Assembly (NCBI RefSeq): GCF_019749295.1
Contig: NZ_JACWFG010000007.1
Location: 16,365 to 80,364 of the forward strand
Direction: 5' to 3'
DNA: 64,000 nucleotides
Source of the DNA: Neobacillus niacini
GTDB lineage: Bacteria > Bacillota > Bacilli > Bacillales > Cytobacillaceae
Shown here: positions 35,643-47,531 of the stretch, one piece after another
How positions within the stretch are numbered: position 1 is the first letter of the stretch
How the letters are laid out: each line of letters starts with the position of its first letter
Notes under the pieces: model-generated
What the model was told of the DNA's origin: nothing
The model's database searches: none
The model's input: only the letters and a program-made list of their open reading frames with translations
Made by a program: the position numbers and the translations under genes

Positions 35643-37337
35643 ATGGCTAAATATACAATTGGTGTCGACTATGGAACACAGTCAGGAAGAGCTGTTTTAG
35701 TTGAGATTGGAACTGGTAAAGAGGTTGCAACAGCTGTAAAACCATACACACATGGAGTGATGGATGAGTTTTTGCCAGATGGAACCATAAAATTAGAACA
35801 TGATTGGGCTTTACAGCATCCCACAGATTATTTAGAAGTTTTACAGATTACCATTCCAGAAGTATTAGATAAAGCACAAGTTTCCCCGGATGATGTCATC
35901 GGATTAGGAATCGACTTTACAGCTTGTACGGTCCTACCGATTGATCAGACTGGGACTCCTCTTTGCTGTAAACCTGAATATAGTAAAAACCCACACAGTT
36001 ATGTAAAGCTTTGGAAGCACCATGCAGCACAAGACGAAGCAAACCGATTAAATGAAATTGCTGAACTCCGTGGTGAAAAGTTTTTACAAAGGTACGGCGG
36101 AAAGATTTCATCCGAGTGGATGATTCCGAAGGTATGGCAAATCTTAGATGAAGCACCTGAAATTTATGAAGCAGCAGATCAAATTTTAGAAGCAACGGAT
36201 TGGGTTATTTCTCAATTGACTGGTCAAGTAAAACGCAACAGCTGTACTGCAGGCTATAAAGCAATGTGGCATAAGCAGGATGGCTACCCATCAAAAGAAT
36301 TTTTTAAAGCGCTCGATCCTCGTTTAGAAAATGTTGTCGAAGATAAATTATCTGCAGATATCGTTCCAATTGGCTCTAAGGCTGGAGAAATTACAGCTGA
36401 AGGTGCTAAGTTAACAAGATTGAACCCTGGCACTGCAGTAGCAGTTGCAAATGTGGATGCACACGTTGCCGTCCCAGCAGTAGGGATTACAGAACCTGGT
36501 AAACTACTAATGATCATGGGAACCTCTACATGTCATATTTTACTAGGTGAAGAGGAAAAGATTGTACCTGGTATGTGTGGTGTGGTCGAAGATGGAGTCA
36601 TTCCAGGATATATGGGATATGAGGCTGGACAATCATGTGTAGGGGACCATTTTGAATGGTTTACTGAAAACTGTGTACCAGCAAGCTACTATGAGGAAGC
36701 AAAAGAGAAAGGCGTAAATATCCATCATTTGTTAACTGAGAAGGCAAGTAAGTTAAATGTTGGTGAAAGCGGTCTCCTCGCCCTTGATTGGTGGAACGGC
36801 AATCGTTCAACACTGGTAGACGCTGATCTTACAGGCGTACTGCTAGGGCAGACACTATTAACAAAACCAGAGGAAATTTATCGTGCGCTCATTGAAGCTA
36901 CTGCATACGGTACCCGAATGATCGTTGAAACGTTCCGTAATAATGGTGTTCCGGTTAATGAAGTGTATGCTGCAGGAGGAATTGCTGAGAAAAATGCAAT
37001 GATGATGCAGATTTATGCAGATGTATTAAATATGAGTATTAAAATCTCTGCATCTTCTCAAACACCAGCGCTTGGTTCTGCTATGTTTGGTGCTGTTGCA
37101 GCAGGAAAAGAACGCGGCGGGTATGACAGCATTACAGAAGCAGCTAAGGATATGGGCAAAGTCAAAGATTATGTATATCAGCCAAAGGCTGAAAATAAGG
37201 TTGTCTACGACCAGCTTTATACGGAATATGCACGCCTATACGATTATTTTGGACGCGGAGAAAATAACGTAATGAAAACGTTGAAAAAAATTAAGAGTGC
37301 AAGCTCCTTAGAAAGAACGGAGGAGACCGTATGCTAG
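35643..37337 (+). CDS. araB: L-ribulokinase
   Basis: A 564-residue FGGY-family kinase of normal AraB length. The N-terminal phosphate-binding [21 protein letters not shown], the [12 protein letters not shown] segment and the C-terminal [16 protein letters not shown] (ATP-binding) match AraB rather than xylulokinase. It phosphorylates L-ribulose to L-ribulose-5-phosphate. ATG 35643 has AGGGTGG upstream. It overlaps araD by 7 bases, so the two are translationally coupled. Confidence 0.93.
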   Translation: MAKYTIGVDYGTQSGRAVLVEIGTGKEVATAVKPYTHGVMDEFLPDGTIKLEHDWALQHPTDYLEVLQITIPEVLDKAQVSPDDVIGLGIDFTACTVLPIDQTGTPLCCKPEYSKNPHSYVKLWKHHAAQDEANRLNEIAELRGEKFLQRYGGKISSEWMIPKVWQILDEAPEIYEAADQILEATDWVISQLTGQVKRNSCTAGYKAMWHKQDGYPSKEFFKALDPRLENVVEDKLSADIVPIGSKAGEITAEGAKLTRLNPGTAVAVANVDAHVAVPAVGITEPGKLLMIMGTSTCHILLGEEEKIVPGMCGVVEDGVIPGYMGYEAGQSCVGDHFEWFTENCVPASYYEEAKEKGVNIHHLLTEKASKLNVGESGLLALDWWNGNRSTLVDADLTGVLLGQTLLTKPEEIYRALIEATAYGTRMIVETFRNNGVPVNEVYAAGGIAEKNAMMMQIYADVLNMSIKISASSQTPALGSAMFGAVAAGKERGGYDSITEAAKDMGKVKDYVYQPKAENKVVYDQLYTEYARLYDYFGRGENNVMKTLKKIKSASSLERTEETVC

Positions 37338-38050
37338 AAAGACTAAAAAAAGAGGTTTTGGAAGCTAATTTACAGCTGCCAAAACATAACTTGGTTACTT
37401 TTACTTGGGGAAATGTAAGTGGAATTGATCGTGAACAAAACCTTGTTGTCATCAAACCGAGCGGTGTGCCTTATGATGAGCTTACCATTGAGGACTTGGT
37501 AGTAGTAGATTTGGAAGGCCGGATTGTAGAAGGAAATCTGCGCCCTTCATCTGATACACCAACACATCTTGCGCTCTACCGTGCTTTTCCAGAGATTGGC
37601 GGCGTTGTTCATACCCATTCGCCATGGGCTACTAGCTGGGCGCAGGCAGGTCGTCCAATTCCTGCACTTGGAACTACACATGCAGACTATTATTATGGAG
37701 AGATTCCTTGTACTCGTGAGATGACTCAAGAGGAAATTGACACTGCTTATGAGCTTGAAACAGGAAATGTAATTATTGAAACGTTTGAAAAAGAAGGCTT
37801 AGATCCTGTGGCTATGCCAGGAGTTCTCGTGTTTAACCATGCACCATTCTGCTGGGGGAAAAACGCCAATCAGGCTGTCCATAACGCCGTTGTACTAGAA
37901 GAAGTAGCGAAAATGGCGCTGCATACCTTTCAGCTTAATCCTAGCGTAAACCCAATTCAACAATTCTTGTTAGATAAGCATTACTTGCGGAAGCATGGTA
38001 AAAATGCCTATTACGGCCAAACAAAACAACCAACAGAGCAAAAACTCTAG
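37331..38050 (+). CDS. araD: L-ribulose-5-phosphate 4-epimerase
   Basis: A 239-residue class II aldolase-fold epimerase. Phosphate contacts in WGNVSG and KPSGV, the PSSDT loop, zinc ligands His94 and His96 in [16 protein letters not shown], and the C-terminal [15 protein letters not shown] are AraD hallmarks that distinguish it from the aldolases. It makes D-xylulose-5-phosphate for the pentose phosphate pathway. ATG 37331 lies inside the end of araB with GGAGG in place. Confidence 0.93.
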   Translation: MLERLKKEVLEANLQLPKHNLVTFTWGNVSGIDREQNLVVIKPSGVPYDELTIEDLVVVDLEGRIVEGNLRPSSDTPTHLALYRAFPEIGGVVHTHSPWATSWAQAGRPIPALGTTHADYYYGEIPCTREMTQEEIDTAYELETGNVIIETFEKEGLDPVAMPGVLVFNHAPFCWGKNANQAVHNAVVLEEVAKMALHTFQLNPSVNPIQQFLLDKHYLRKHGKNAYYGQTKQPTEQKL

Positions 38051-38067
38051 TAATAGTCTTATAAAAT

Positions 38068-38083
38068 AACTTGTACGCATAAG
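38068..38083 (+). promoter_or_regulatory. AraR-like box upstream of araA
   Basis: AACTTGTACGCATAAG resembles the AraR half-site arrangement (TTGTACG core) and lies in the 78-base araD-araA gap. It could give araA separate control. Weak on sequence alone. Confidence 0.4.
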
Positions 38084-38128
38084 GTGTTTGAATTTTACAA
38101 AATATTAACTACTTTAGGGGGATTTACC

Positions 38129-39613
38129 TTGTTAACGACAAAAGCCTATGAATTTTGGTTTGTAACTGGAAGTCAATTACTTTACGGAGAAGACGTACTT
38201 AGAGCAGTAGAAGAAAATTCAAAAATAATTGTAAGCGGTCTAGACAATGATTCAGCTGTTCCATATAAATTAGTTTTTAAATCAGTTGTCAAGGATTCCG
38301 ACGCGATTCGCCGCTTGATTCTTGAAGCGAATGCTGATGAAAATTGCGCAGGTATCATTACGTGGATGCATACATTCTCACCTTCAAAAATGTGGATTGC
38401 TGGTCTTTCAGCTCTTCAAAAACCATATCTTCATCTAGCTACACAATTTAACCGTGATATCCCATGGAATTCGATCGATATGGATTTCATGAATCTTAAC
38501 CAATCTGCACACGGAGACCGTGAACACGGTTTTATCGCCAGTCGTTTAAAGGTTAAGCGTAAGGTAGTTGTAGGACATTGGGAAAACGCAGATGTTAGAG
38601 AACGTGTTGGAAACTGGATGAGAACGGCAGCAGCTTTTGAAGAAAGTAAGAATTTAAAGGTTGCAAGATTTGGTGATAACATGCGCCAAGTAGCGGTTAC
38701 TGAAGGTGATAAGGTAGAAGCGCAAATCAAATTTGGCTGGACAGTCAATGGTTACGGCGTTGGAGACCTCGTTCAACGTATGAACGATGTAAGTGAACAA
38801 GAACTTGATCAGTTAATGGCTGAATACGAAGAGAAATACGATATTACTCCAGAAGGTCTTACTGACGGACCGGTTAGAGACAGCATCCGTTATCAAGCAA
38901 GAATCGAACTTGGAATGAAAGCATTCTTGGCTGAAGGCGGTTATACAGCATTTACAACTACTTTTGAGGATTTACATGGTATGCGTCAGCTTCCTGGTCT
39001 AGCAGTGCAGCGTTTAATGGAACAAGGCTATGGCTTCGCAGGTGAAGGTGACTGGAAAACCGCTGCGCTAGTTCGTTTGATGAAAATCATTGCTGGCAAT
39101 GAAGGTACTTCATTTATGGAAGACTACACCTATCATTTTGAACCAGGAAATGAAATGGTTCTTGGTGCACATATGCTTGAGGTTTGTCCAACGATTTCAG
39201 CTACCCGTCCTAAAATTGAGGTTCATCCTCTAGGAATTGGCGGTAAGGAAGACCCTGCAAGGATCGTATTTGATGGAAGAGGCGGTTCTGCTTTGAACGC
39301 ATCCATTATCGACCTTGGACATCGTTTCCGTCTTCTTGTAAATGAAGTGGATGCGCTGCAACTTGAGCAGGATATGCCAAATCTTCCGGTTGCACGTGTA
39401 CTCTGGAAGGCTCAGCCTTCTCTAAGTCAAGCTGTTGAAAACTGGATTGAAGCAGGCGGAGCTCACCATACTGGCTACTCTTATAAAGTAACAACAGAAC
39501 AGTTAAGAGACTTTGCAGAATTAGCAGGAATTGAAATGGTTGTCATTAATAACGACACAAAAACTGAATCATTTATTAACGAATTACGCTGGAATGACGT
39601 TATCTACCGTTAA
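38129..39613 (+). CDS. araA: L-arabinose isomerase
   Basis: A 494-residue isomerase. The start TTG 38129 (AGGGGG seven bases upstream) gives the canonical N-terminus [21 protein letters not shown], as in B. subtilis AraA; an upstream ATG would overlap the AraR-like box. The conserved [23 protein letters not shown] and FMEDYTYHF segments hold the metal-binding Glu and His residues. It converts L-arabinose to L-ribulose. The order araB-araD-araA differs from araABD of B. subtilis and resembles araDBA-type rearrangements in other bacilli. Confidence 0.94.
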   Translation: MLTTKAYEFWFVTGSQLLYGEDVLRAVEENSKIIVSGLDNDSAVPYKLVFKSVVKDSDAIRRLILEANADENCAGIITWMHTFSPSKMWIAGLSALQKPYLHLATQFNRDIPWNSIDMDFMNLNQSAHGDREHGFIASRLKVKRKVVVGHWENADVRERVGNWMRTAAAFEESKNLKVARFGDNMRQVAVTEGDKVEAQIKFGWTVNGYGVGDLVQRMNDVSEQELDQLMAEYEEKYDITPEGLTDGPVRDSIRYQARIELGMKAFLAEGGYTAFTTTFEDLHGMRQLPGLAVQRLMEQGYGFAGEGDWKTAALVRLMKIIAGNEGTSFMEDYTYHFEPGNEMVLGAHMLEVCPTISATRPKIEVHPLGIGGKEDPARIVFDGRGGSALNASIIDLGHRFRLLVNEVDALQLEQDMPNLPVARVLWKAQPSLSQAVENWIEAGGAHHTGYSYKVTTEQLRDFAELAGIEMVVINNDTKTESFINELRWNDVIYR

Positions 39614-39698
39614 TTTTTAAACAAGGGGCTATTAGCAATAATAGCCCTAAGGTTTACTAGGGAAGCTTTGATTACATAAACGACTGGAGGATTACTCT

Positions 39699-41186
39699 AT
39701 GAAAAATAATGTCATTGTAAATGCGGATATTACAAAAGGAAAAATTAATAAAAATATCTATGGTCATTTTGCAGAGCATTTAGGCAGATGTATTTATGAA
39801 GGAATCTGGGTTGGCGAAGATTCTTCAATCCCTAATACGAAGGGGATTCGTAACGATGTATTAGCAGCATTAAAGAATATTAAAGTTCCTGTTCTTCGCT
39901 GGCCAGGCGGCTGTTTTGCGGATGAATATCATTGGAAGGACGGTGTCGGTCCTAGAGAAAACCGTAAGCGTATGGTCAATACTCACTGGGGCGGTGTGGT
40001 AGAAAACAACCACTTCGGAACACACGAATTCATGCTGTTGTGTGAGTTATTAGAGTGTGAGCCGTATATTTGCGGAAACGTGGGAAGCGGTACGGTTCAA
40101 GAAATGTCTGAATGGGTTGAATATATGACCTTTGAAGGTGAATCGCCAATGGCAAACTGGCGCCGGGAAAATGGGCACGAGGAGCCTTGGAAATTAAAGT
40201 ATTTCGGTGTGGGGAACGAAAACTGGGGCTGCGGCGGCAACATGCGTCCTGAATATTATGCAGACCTTTATCGCCGCTATCAAACTTATGTACGTAACTA
40301 TGGCGGCAATAAAATTTATAAAATTGCCGGCGGGGCAAATGTGGATGACTATAACTGGACAGAAGTGTTGATGAAGAACGCTCACTGGTTAATGGATGGT
40401 TTAAGTCTTCACTATTACACAATCCCTGGAGATTTCTGGCTTGGTAAAGGATCAGCGATTGATTTCCCTGAAGACGAATGGTTCATTACGATGAAGAAAG
40501 CTCTTCATATGGATGAGTTAATCACAAAGCATAGTACGATTATGGATAAATACGATCCAGATAAGCGAATTGGCATGATTATCGATGAGTGGGGAACATG
40601 GTTTGATGTTGAGCCTGGAACAAATCCAGGATTCTTATATCAGCAAAACACGATTCGTGATGCGCTGGTAGCTGGCCTGCATTTTAACATTTTTCACAAT
40701 CACGCTGACCGTGTTCAAATGACGAATATTGCACAAACTGTCAACGTGCTGCAAGCGATGATTTTAACTGAAGGCGAGAAGATGATTCTTACTCCGACCT
40801 ATCACGTATTTGATATGTACAAGGTTCACCAAGATGCTGAACTGCTTGCTGTTGATTCTACATTTGGCAGCTATGAAAATAACGGAGTAACGTTACCACA
40901 GGTAACCGTATCTGCTTCGAAAAATGCTGAAGGTATCGTTCATATCAGCTTATGTAACATTGACCATCAGAACGATGCAGTCCTAGATTTAGATCTTCGT
41001 GGTGTAATTGGTGTTGAAACAAAGGTGTCAGGAACCATCATTACAGCTGACTCTATGAATGCGCATAACACTTTCGAACAGCCAGAGGTTGTAAAACCTG
41101 CTGCGTTTACAGGTGTGAGTGTTGGAGAAAATAAATTATCTATTAAACTACCAGCAATGTCTGTTGTTACATTAGCGGTTGAATAA
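39699..41186 (+). CDS. GH51 alpha-L-arabinofuranosidase (first paralogue)
   Basis: A 495-residue intracellular GH51 enzyme. The acid/base is Glu174 in VGNENWG and the nucleophile Glu297 in IIDEWGTW; the [19 protein letters not shown] motif near residue 68 is the substrate-binding loop. The C-terminal beta domain ends in [10 protein letters not shown]. The ANWRRENG insertion near residue 152 marks the Xsa/AbfB-like branch rather than the AbfA branch encoded downstream. It trims imported arabino-oligosaccharides. ATG 39699 follows TGGAGG. A small Cys-rich gene follows after 21 bases. Confidence 0.9.
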   Translation: MKNNVIVNADITKGKINKNIYGHFAEHLGRCIYEGIWVGEDSSIPNTKGIRNDVLAALKNIKVPVLRWPGGCFADEYHWKDGVGPRENRKRMVNTHWGGVVENNHFGTHEFMLLCELLECEPYICGNVGSGTVQEMSEWVEYMTFEGESPMANWRRENGHEEPWKLKYFGVGNENWGCGGNMRPEYYADLYRRYQTYVRNYGGNKIYKIAGGANVDDYNWTEVLMKNAHWLMDGLSLHYYTIPGDFWLGKGSAIDFPEDEWFITMKKALHMDELITKHSTIMDKYDPDKRIGMIIDEWGTWFDVEPGTNPGFLYQQNTIRDALVAGLHFNIFHNHADRVQMTNIAQTVNVLQAMILTEGEKMILTPTYHVFDMYKVHQDAELLAVDSTFGSYENNGVTLPQVTVSASKNAEGIVHISLCNIDHQNDAVLDLDLRGVIGVETKVSGTIITADSMNAHNTFEQPEVVKPAAFTGVSVGENKLSIKLPAMSVVTLAVE

Positions 41187-41207
41187 TGAACGAGGGGGAA
41201 CGGAGCA

Positions 41208-41480
41208 GTGAGTAAGCAAAATCTATGTAAAGGCTGCGTTGAAAGTGTGATGGTAACAGAGGAAGTTATCCAGGAGCTCGTTAAGGAAACGGAAGAAAAT
41301 TTATCTGTTATCGTATCGGACGAAGTCTACTCAGAACGCTTAAAGATTTGTGAAAGCTGCCCTTCTCTTCAATATGGCACCACTTGTGCTCATAGCGGAT
41401 GTATTGTCCGCTATCGGGCCAAGTTTAAAAACAAGAGCTGTCCATTTGCAGGAAAGCCAAAATGGGAAAAGGTTGGTTAG
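41208..41480 (+). CDS. Small Cys-rich protein (DUF6171-like)
   Basis: A 90-residue protein with GTG start at 41208 and GGGGGAACGGAG upstream. Two cysteine clusters are visible: CKGC near the N-terminus and CESCPSLQYGTTCAHSGC plus a final CPF near the C-terminus, seven or eight Cys in all, consistent with a zinc or iron-sulfur fold. The middle is an acidic helix. It resembles the small DUF6171 proteins of Firmicutes, of unknown role. It is sandwiched between two GH51 genes in the arabinan operon with no terminator on either side. Confidence 0.65.
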   Translation: MSKQNLCKGCVESVMVTEEVIQELVKETEENLSVIVSDEVYSERLKICESCPSLQYGTTCAHSGCIVRYRAKFKNKSCPFAGKPKWEKVG

Positions 41481-41497
41481 TACTCATAGTTTTATAG

Positions 41498-43066
<1,569 letters not shown>

Positions 43067-43074
43067 TATGCTTT

Positions 43075-43130
43075 ATTCCATACCTGTTCTGTTTACATTT
43101 GTGACGGACAGGTATGGAATCATTTTTTCT
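43075..43130 (+). terminator. Rho-independent terminator
   Basis: A 13-bp stem ATTCCATACCTGT / ACAGGTATGGAAT (43075-43087 with 43108-43120) followed by CATTTTTTCT ends the araBDA-GH51 block. Confidence 0.85.
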
Positions 43131-43161
43131 ATGTATCTTTCTTAAGGAAGGACTGAAAGCA

Positions 43162-44211
43162 ATGAAGGTATTAAAAGAGGAGTTTGGAAGGAAAGATAAC
43201 CAAACTGTTTTTTTATTTAATCTAGTGAATGATCATGGAGTAGAAATTGGCTGTATTAATTATGGCTGTATTATTACAAAAATAATAACTCCTGATAAAG
43301 AAGGCAACTTTGAAAATATTGTGGTTGGATATGACACCATGAACGAGTATGAAAATGATACTTATTTTCTAGGTGCTGCCATTGGCCGTGTCGCTGGAAG
43401 AATCAAGGCTGGATCCTTTGATTTGAACGGGCAAACCTATACACTAGCAAAAAATGAAAATAACAATCATTTGCATGGCGGTAATAAAGGCTTTAACCAG
43501 ATTGTTTGGGACAGCGAGGTTATAGAAAATGGTCAGGAGATTGGCGTTCGATTCACTTATGTAAGTCCGAACGGTGAAGAAGGATATCCTGGGAATTTAA
43601 ATGCTTCTGTTACTTACACCCTGAACAATGACAATGAACTTTCCATCCGTTATTCTGGCATGTCTGATGAGGACACACTGCTAAACATGACGAATCACTC
43701 TTATTTCAATTTAAGTGGAAACTTAAAACGAGATATTTTAAATCATACTTTACGAATAAAAAGCGATCAGTTTCTTGAATTAAATGATCAATTGCTTCCT
43801 ACGGGTGAAATGCTTGATGTTAAAGGTACGGCATTTGATTTTACAACAGAGAGAATGATTCGAACTGGAGTGGAATCAAACCACCCGCAAAATCTATTAG
43901 CCGGTGCAGGGTATGACCATCCATTTCTACTGAATACACAACATGATGAAGAAATTGTCCTAAAAGACATCGAAAGTGGACGGACCTTAACCGTTGAAAC
44001 AGATGAAGCAGGAGTCGTTGTCTATTCTGGCAATCAGATGAAATCGGAAGGGGAGATTGCTGGGGTACCGTCACAGAAATACTTGGGAATCTGTTTAGAG
44101 ACACAGGGATTACCGGACGCGATTCATCACCCTCAGTTTCCTTCCTGGATTCTAGAAAAGGATCAAGAATATTCGATGGTAACAACCTATAAATTTGGGA
44201 TTATAGAATAG
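43162..44211 (+). CDS. galM: Aldose 1-epimerase
   Basis: A 349-residue mutarotase. ATG 43162 (AAGGAAGGA upstream) is preferred to earlier starts inside the terminator. Motifs GRVAGRIKAG, NNHLHGGNKGFNQIVW (His base), NMTNHSYFNL (catalytic His) and the C-terminal LETQGLPDAIHHPQFPS (Glu) are complete. In this locus it would interconvert arabinose anomers released by the arabinosidases. Symbol used in the general sense. Confidence 0.9.
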   Translation: MKVLKEEFGRKDNQTVFLFNLVNDHGVEIGCINYGCIITKIITPDKEGNFENIVVGYDTMNEYENDTYFLGAAIGRVAGRIKAGSFDLNGQTYTLAKNENNNHLHGGNKGFNQIVWDSEVIENGQEIGVRFTYVSPNGEEGYPGNLNASVTYTLNNDNELSIRYSGMSDEDTLLNMTNHSYFNLSGNLKRDILNHTLRIKSDQFLELNDQLLPTGEMLDVKGTAFDFTTERMIRTGVESNHPQNLLAGAGYDHPFLLNTQHDEEIVLKDIESGRTLTVETDEAGVVVYSGNQMKSEGEIAGVPSQKYLGICLETQGLPDAIHHPQFPSWILEKDQEYSMVTTYKFGIIE

Positions 44212-44250
44212 ATTGCCCGATACTTTTTCTATGGAGCAGGAGGAATTTAA

Positions 44251-45468
44251 GTGGAAAACTATATTGCTGAACTCATGACTCTAGCTCAAACATGTGATTG
44301 TGGAAATCATCATCACCGTATTCCAATAGAAAAAATCTCAATTGGAAACAGTGTTTACAAAGAACTTGCTGCCTTTGCATCGTATAAGGAATTTAAACAT
44401 GCTGTCATAATCGCAGATGAAAATACCTATCAAGCTGCAGGCAAAAGTCTATCAGATTCATTAGAAGAAACTGGTATCAGAGTATCGCTTAGCATAATTA
44501 CTCCGGATGAAAATAATGATGTTGTCGCTGACGAAATCTCCTTAGTTCAAGCATTAGTAGAGATTCCGGTAGAAACGGATGTCATTATTGCTGTCGGTGC
44601 AGGGACACTCCATGATATTGCGCGTTTTTGCAGTAGTAAAATGAAGGTACCTTTTATCTCAGTCCCGACCGCGCCTTCTGTAGACGGGTTTACATCAATG
44701 GGGGCGCCATTAATTGTCAGGGGAGTAAAGACAACCTTCCAAATGTCAGCCCCAATTGCACTATTTGCGGATTTATCTATACTAAAGGCGTCACCACGAA
44801 AAATGGTTGCTGCGGGCTTTGGAGATATGCTGGCCAAATATACATCACTCTCTGACTGGAAGTTTGGTCACCTTGTAAAAGGAGAACCATATTGTCCACT
44901 AGTTGCTGTTATTACCCGTGAAGCATTAGAGTCATGTGTGGAGAATGTTGAAAAAATTGCTGCTTCTGATGAAGAAGGAATTCAGATTCTAATTGAAGCT
45001 CTGATCAAATCAGGGCTGGCAATGCTGGTATTTGGTCAGTCACATCCAGCTTCTGGCGGTGAACACCATCTCTCGCATTACTGGGAAATGGACTTTTTAA
45101 AGCGCAAGCGCCCTGCAGTGCTTCATGGAGCGAAGGTCGGAGTATCAACGGTACTGCTTGCGGAAGTATATAAAAGTCAGTTTCTTCCTTTACTATCTGA
45201 ACCAGCTCGTTTGCAGTCGATACAAATTGAAAACTTACAAGAAAACATAAAAGAAATCATGAAAGTTTATCGAGAGATACCAGCCCCTGAACACCTGAAA
45301 AATCTGTTAATGCAGACAGGCGGGGAAACCATGCCGGAACAGCTGGGCATTGATGAACAGCTAGTTGCTGCAAGTTTAAGCAGTGCACATAATTTAAGGA
45401 ATCGATATACAGCTTTAAAATTTATGAATGTTGCTCAAAAAGAAAGCAGACCCATCATACAACCATGA
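44251..45468 (+). CDS. araM: sn-glycerol-1-phosphate dehydrogenase AraM
   Basis: A 405-residue Fe-ADH-fold enzyme; GTG 44251 has AGGAGGA upstream. The NAD loop VGAGTLHDIARF, VPTAPSVDGFTSMGAPL, and metal ligands in FGDMLAKYTS, SGGEHHLSHYWE and VLHGAKVG match AraM/EgsA. B. subtilis AraM reduces DHAP to glycerol-1-phosphate, the precursor of heptaprenylglyceryl lipids, and is likewise encoded in the arabinose operon for reasons not understood. It follows galM after 39 bases. Confidence 0.9.
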   Translation: MENYIAELMTLAQTCDCGNHHHRIPIEKISIGNSVYKELAAFASYKEFKHAVIIADENTYQAAGKSLSDSLEETGIRVSLSIITPDENNDVVADEISLVQALVEIPVETDVIIAVGAGTLHDIARFCSSKMKVPFISVPTAPSVDGFTSMGAPLIVRGVKTTFQMSAPIALFADLSILKASPRKMVAAGFGDMLAKYTSLSDWKFGHLVKGEPYCPLVAVITREALESCVENVEKIAASDEEGIQILIEALIKSGLAMLVFGQSHPASGGEHHLSHYWEMDFLKRKRPAVLHGAKVGVSTVLLAEVYKSQFLPLLSEPARLQSIQIENLQENIKEIMKVYREIPAPEHLKNLLMQTGGETMPEQLGIDEQLVAASLSSAHNLRNRYTALKFMNVAQKESRPIIQP

Positions 45469-45495
45469 TTTTTTTAAAAGGAAAGGTGAAATATC

Positions 45496-46446
45496 ATGCA
45501 AAAAGTTGAAACGTTGAAAAATCCTATCGTCGAGCAGCGGGCAGATCCTTGGGTTTATAAGCATACAGATGGTTACTACTATTTCACTGCCTCAGTACCT
45601 GAGTATGATCGAATCGAAGTAAGAAGGTCAAAAACGATTCAAGGATTAGGCACTGCAGAACCAGTCGTTGCTTGGACTAAACATGAGGATGGAATCATGA
45701 GTGCAAATATCTGGGCTCCAGAAATTCATTTCATTGACGGCAAATGGTATATCTATTTTGCTGCTGCCCGCAAGGATGCCATTTTTGACCATCGCATGTA
45801 TGTGATTGAAAATGACGCACAAAATCCACTCGAAGGAAATTGGGTGGAAAAAGGACAGGTAAGGACGGCTTGGGAGTCATTTTCTCTTGATGCGACCACC
45901 TTTAAACATCAAGGTGATTTATACCATGTTTGGGCTCAAAAAGATCCTGAAATCGAAGGTAACTCAAACCTATACATTGCAAAAATGGCGAACCCTTGGA
46001 CACTTACAGGTCCTCAAGTCATGATTACCACACCTGAATACGACTGGGAGAAAATTGGGTTTTTAGTGAATGAGGGTGCAGCTGTTCTAAAAAGAAACGG
46101 GAAAATCTTTATTTCGTATTCTGCCAGCGCTACGGACTATAACTACTGCATGGGATTGCTATCAGCAGACGAAGACAGCGACCTGCTTAATCCGAAATCA
46201 TGGAAAAAATCACCGGAACCTGTTTTCCAAACAAATGAGGAAAACAGCCAATATGGTCCAGGACATAACAGCTTCACAGTATCAGAGGATGGCAGTCAAG
46301 ACATCTTGATTTACCATGCTCGAAACTACCGTGAAATCGTCGGTGACCCGCTTTGGGATCCGAATCGTCATGCACGTGCACAAGTGTTCACATGGAATGA
46401 AGATGGAACCCCTAACTTTGGCACTCCGGTACCAGATGCAAACTAA
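45496..46446 (+). CDS. GH43 exo-alpha-L-arabinofuranosidase (first of a tandem pair)
   Basis: A 316-residue single-domain GH43 enzyme without signal peptide. The triad is Asp17 (EQRADPWV), Asp132 (FSLDATTF) and Glu193 (VNEGAAVL). The sequence style (TASVPEYDRIEVRRS, WAPEIHFIDGKWYIYFAA, GPGHNSFTVSEDG) is that of the GH43_26-type exo-arabinofuranosidases rather than the AbnB endo-enzymes. ATG 45496 has AAAGGAAAGG upstream. The next gene is a close paralogue, so this is a recent duplication. Confidence 0.85.
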   Translation: MQKVETLKNPIVEQRADPWVYKHTDGYYYFTASVPEYDRIEVRRSKTIQGLGTAEPVVAWTKHEDGIMSANIWAPEIHFIDGKWYIYFAAARKDAIFDHRMYVIENDAQNPLEGNWVEKGQVRTAWESFSLDATTFKHQGDLYHVWAQKDPEIEGNSNLYIAKMANPWTLTGPQVMITTPEYDWEKIGFLVNEGAAVLKRNGKIFISYSASATDYNYCMGLLSADEDSDLLNPKSWKKSPEPVFQTNEENSQYGPGHNSFTVSEDGSQDILIYHARNYREIVGDPLWDPNRHARAQVFTWNEDGTPNFGTPVPDAN

Positions 46447-46486
46447 GTTCATTCAGTCGATATTATTTCTATAAAGGGAGATTTTT

Positions 46487-47452
46487 ATGGTAAGAGTAAC
46501 AATCGAAGAAGCGAAAAAAGCACAAGACCTCATTATAGAGCAAAGGGCAGATCCGTGGATTTATAAACATACAGATGGTTACTATTATTTCACTGCTTCA
46601 GTTCCTGAATACGACAGAATTGAAGTAAGGCGTTCTGAAACAATTAAAGGAATAGCGGAAGCTGAACCTGCAGTTGCATGGAGAAAGCATGAAACGGGAC
46701 CAATGAGTGCGCTTATCTGGGCTCCGGAACTTCATTATATTAACGGAAGCTGGTATATCTACTATGCTGCGGCACCGTCAAAGGAAATTGTCGATGGACT
46801 TTTTCAACATCGCATGTTTGTAATTGAAAATAAATCTGCTAATCCTTTAGAGGGTAATTGGGAAGAAAAGGGACAAATCAAAACAGACTGGGAGTCATTT
46901 GCCCTTGATGCGACTTCGTTTGAGCATAAAGGTCAGCAATACCTTGTCTGGGCACAAAAAGATCCAAACATAAGAGGAAACTCAAACCTTTATATTGCTC
47001 CATTAGAAAACCCATGGACCATTAAGGGACCGCAAGTCATGATTACTAAACCAGAATATGATTGGGAAACCATTGGATTCTGGGTAAATGAAGGACCTGC
47101 TGTCTTGAAGAAGGACGGCAAAATCTACATTTCTTTCTCTGGAAGTGCCACGGATGAAAATTATGCAATGGGAATTCTAACGGCGGATGAAAACAGTGAC
47201 GTGATGAATCCGGCATCCTGGAGTAAATCAACAGAACCTGTGTTTAAAACATGTTATGAAACAGGACAATACGGTCCAGGCCATAATAGCTTTACAATTT
47301 CGGAAGATGGAAGCAAGGATGTTTTGGTCTATCATGTAAGGAACTACACAGAGATTGTCGGCGATCCGCTATATGATCCGAATCGCCATACCTGTGCAAA
47401 GGAATTTACATGGAATCCTGATGGTACACCAAACTTTGGTTTCCCAAAATAA
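46487..47452 (+). CDS. GH43 exo-alpha-L-arabinofuranosidase (second of a tandem pair)
   Basis: A 321-residue paralogue of the preceding GH43, collinear over the whole length apart from a few extra N-terminal residues and a 4-residue insertion near residue 103 (IVDGLFQHRM against AIFDHRM). The triad is conserved: Asp22, Asp141, Glu202. Differences cluster near the active-site rim (GFWVNEGPAV against GFLVNEGAAV), which may change substrate preference. ATG 46487 has AAAGGGAG upstream. A terminator follows. Confidence 0.85.
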   Translation: MVRVTIEEAKKAQDLIIEQRADPWIYKHTDGYYYFTASVPEYDRIEVRRSETIKGIAEAEPAVAWRKHETGPMSALIWAPELHYINGSWYIYYAAAPSKEIVDGLFQHRMFVIENKSANPLEGNWEEKGQIKTDWESFALDATSFEHKGQQYLVWAQKDPNIRGNSNLYIAPLENPWTIKGPQVMITKPEYDWETIGFWVNEGPAVLKKDGKIYISFSGSATDENYAMGILTADENSDVMNPASWSKSTEPVFKTCYETGQYGPGHNSFTISEDGSKDVLVYHVRNYTEIVGDPLYDPNRHTCAKEFTWNPDGTPNFGFPK

Positions 47453-47469
47453 ATAAATGACGAAAGAGA

Positions 47470-47508
47470 AGGTTCATATCAGTTTTTTGATATGAACCCT
47501 TTTCTGTA
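47470..47508 (+). terminator. Rho-independent terminator
   Basis: An 11-bp stem GGTTCATATCA / TGATATGAACC (47471-47481 with 47489-47499) and a CTTTTCT tail follow the GH43 pair. Confidence 0.75.
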
Positions 47509-47531
47509 AACTCAAAGGGCGGAGCAGCGTG

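Noticed and set aside
39626..39647. Hairpin after araA as a terminator
   Set aside because: The stem GGGCTATT/AATAGCCC is short and lacks a T-run, so read-through into the GH51 gene is expected.
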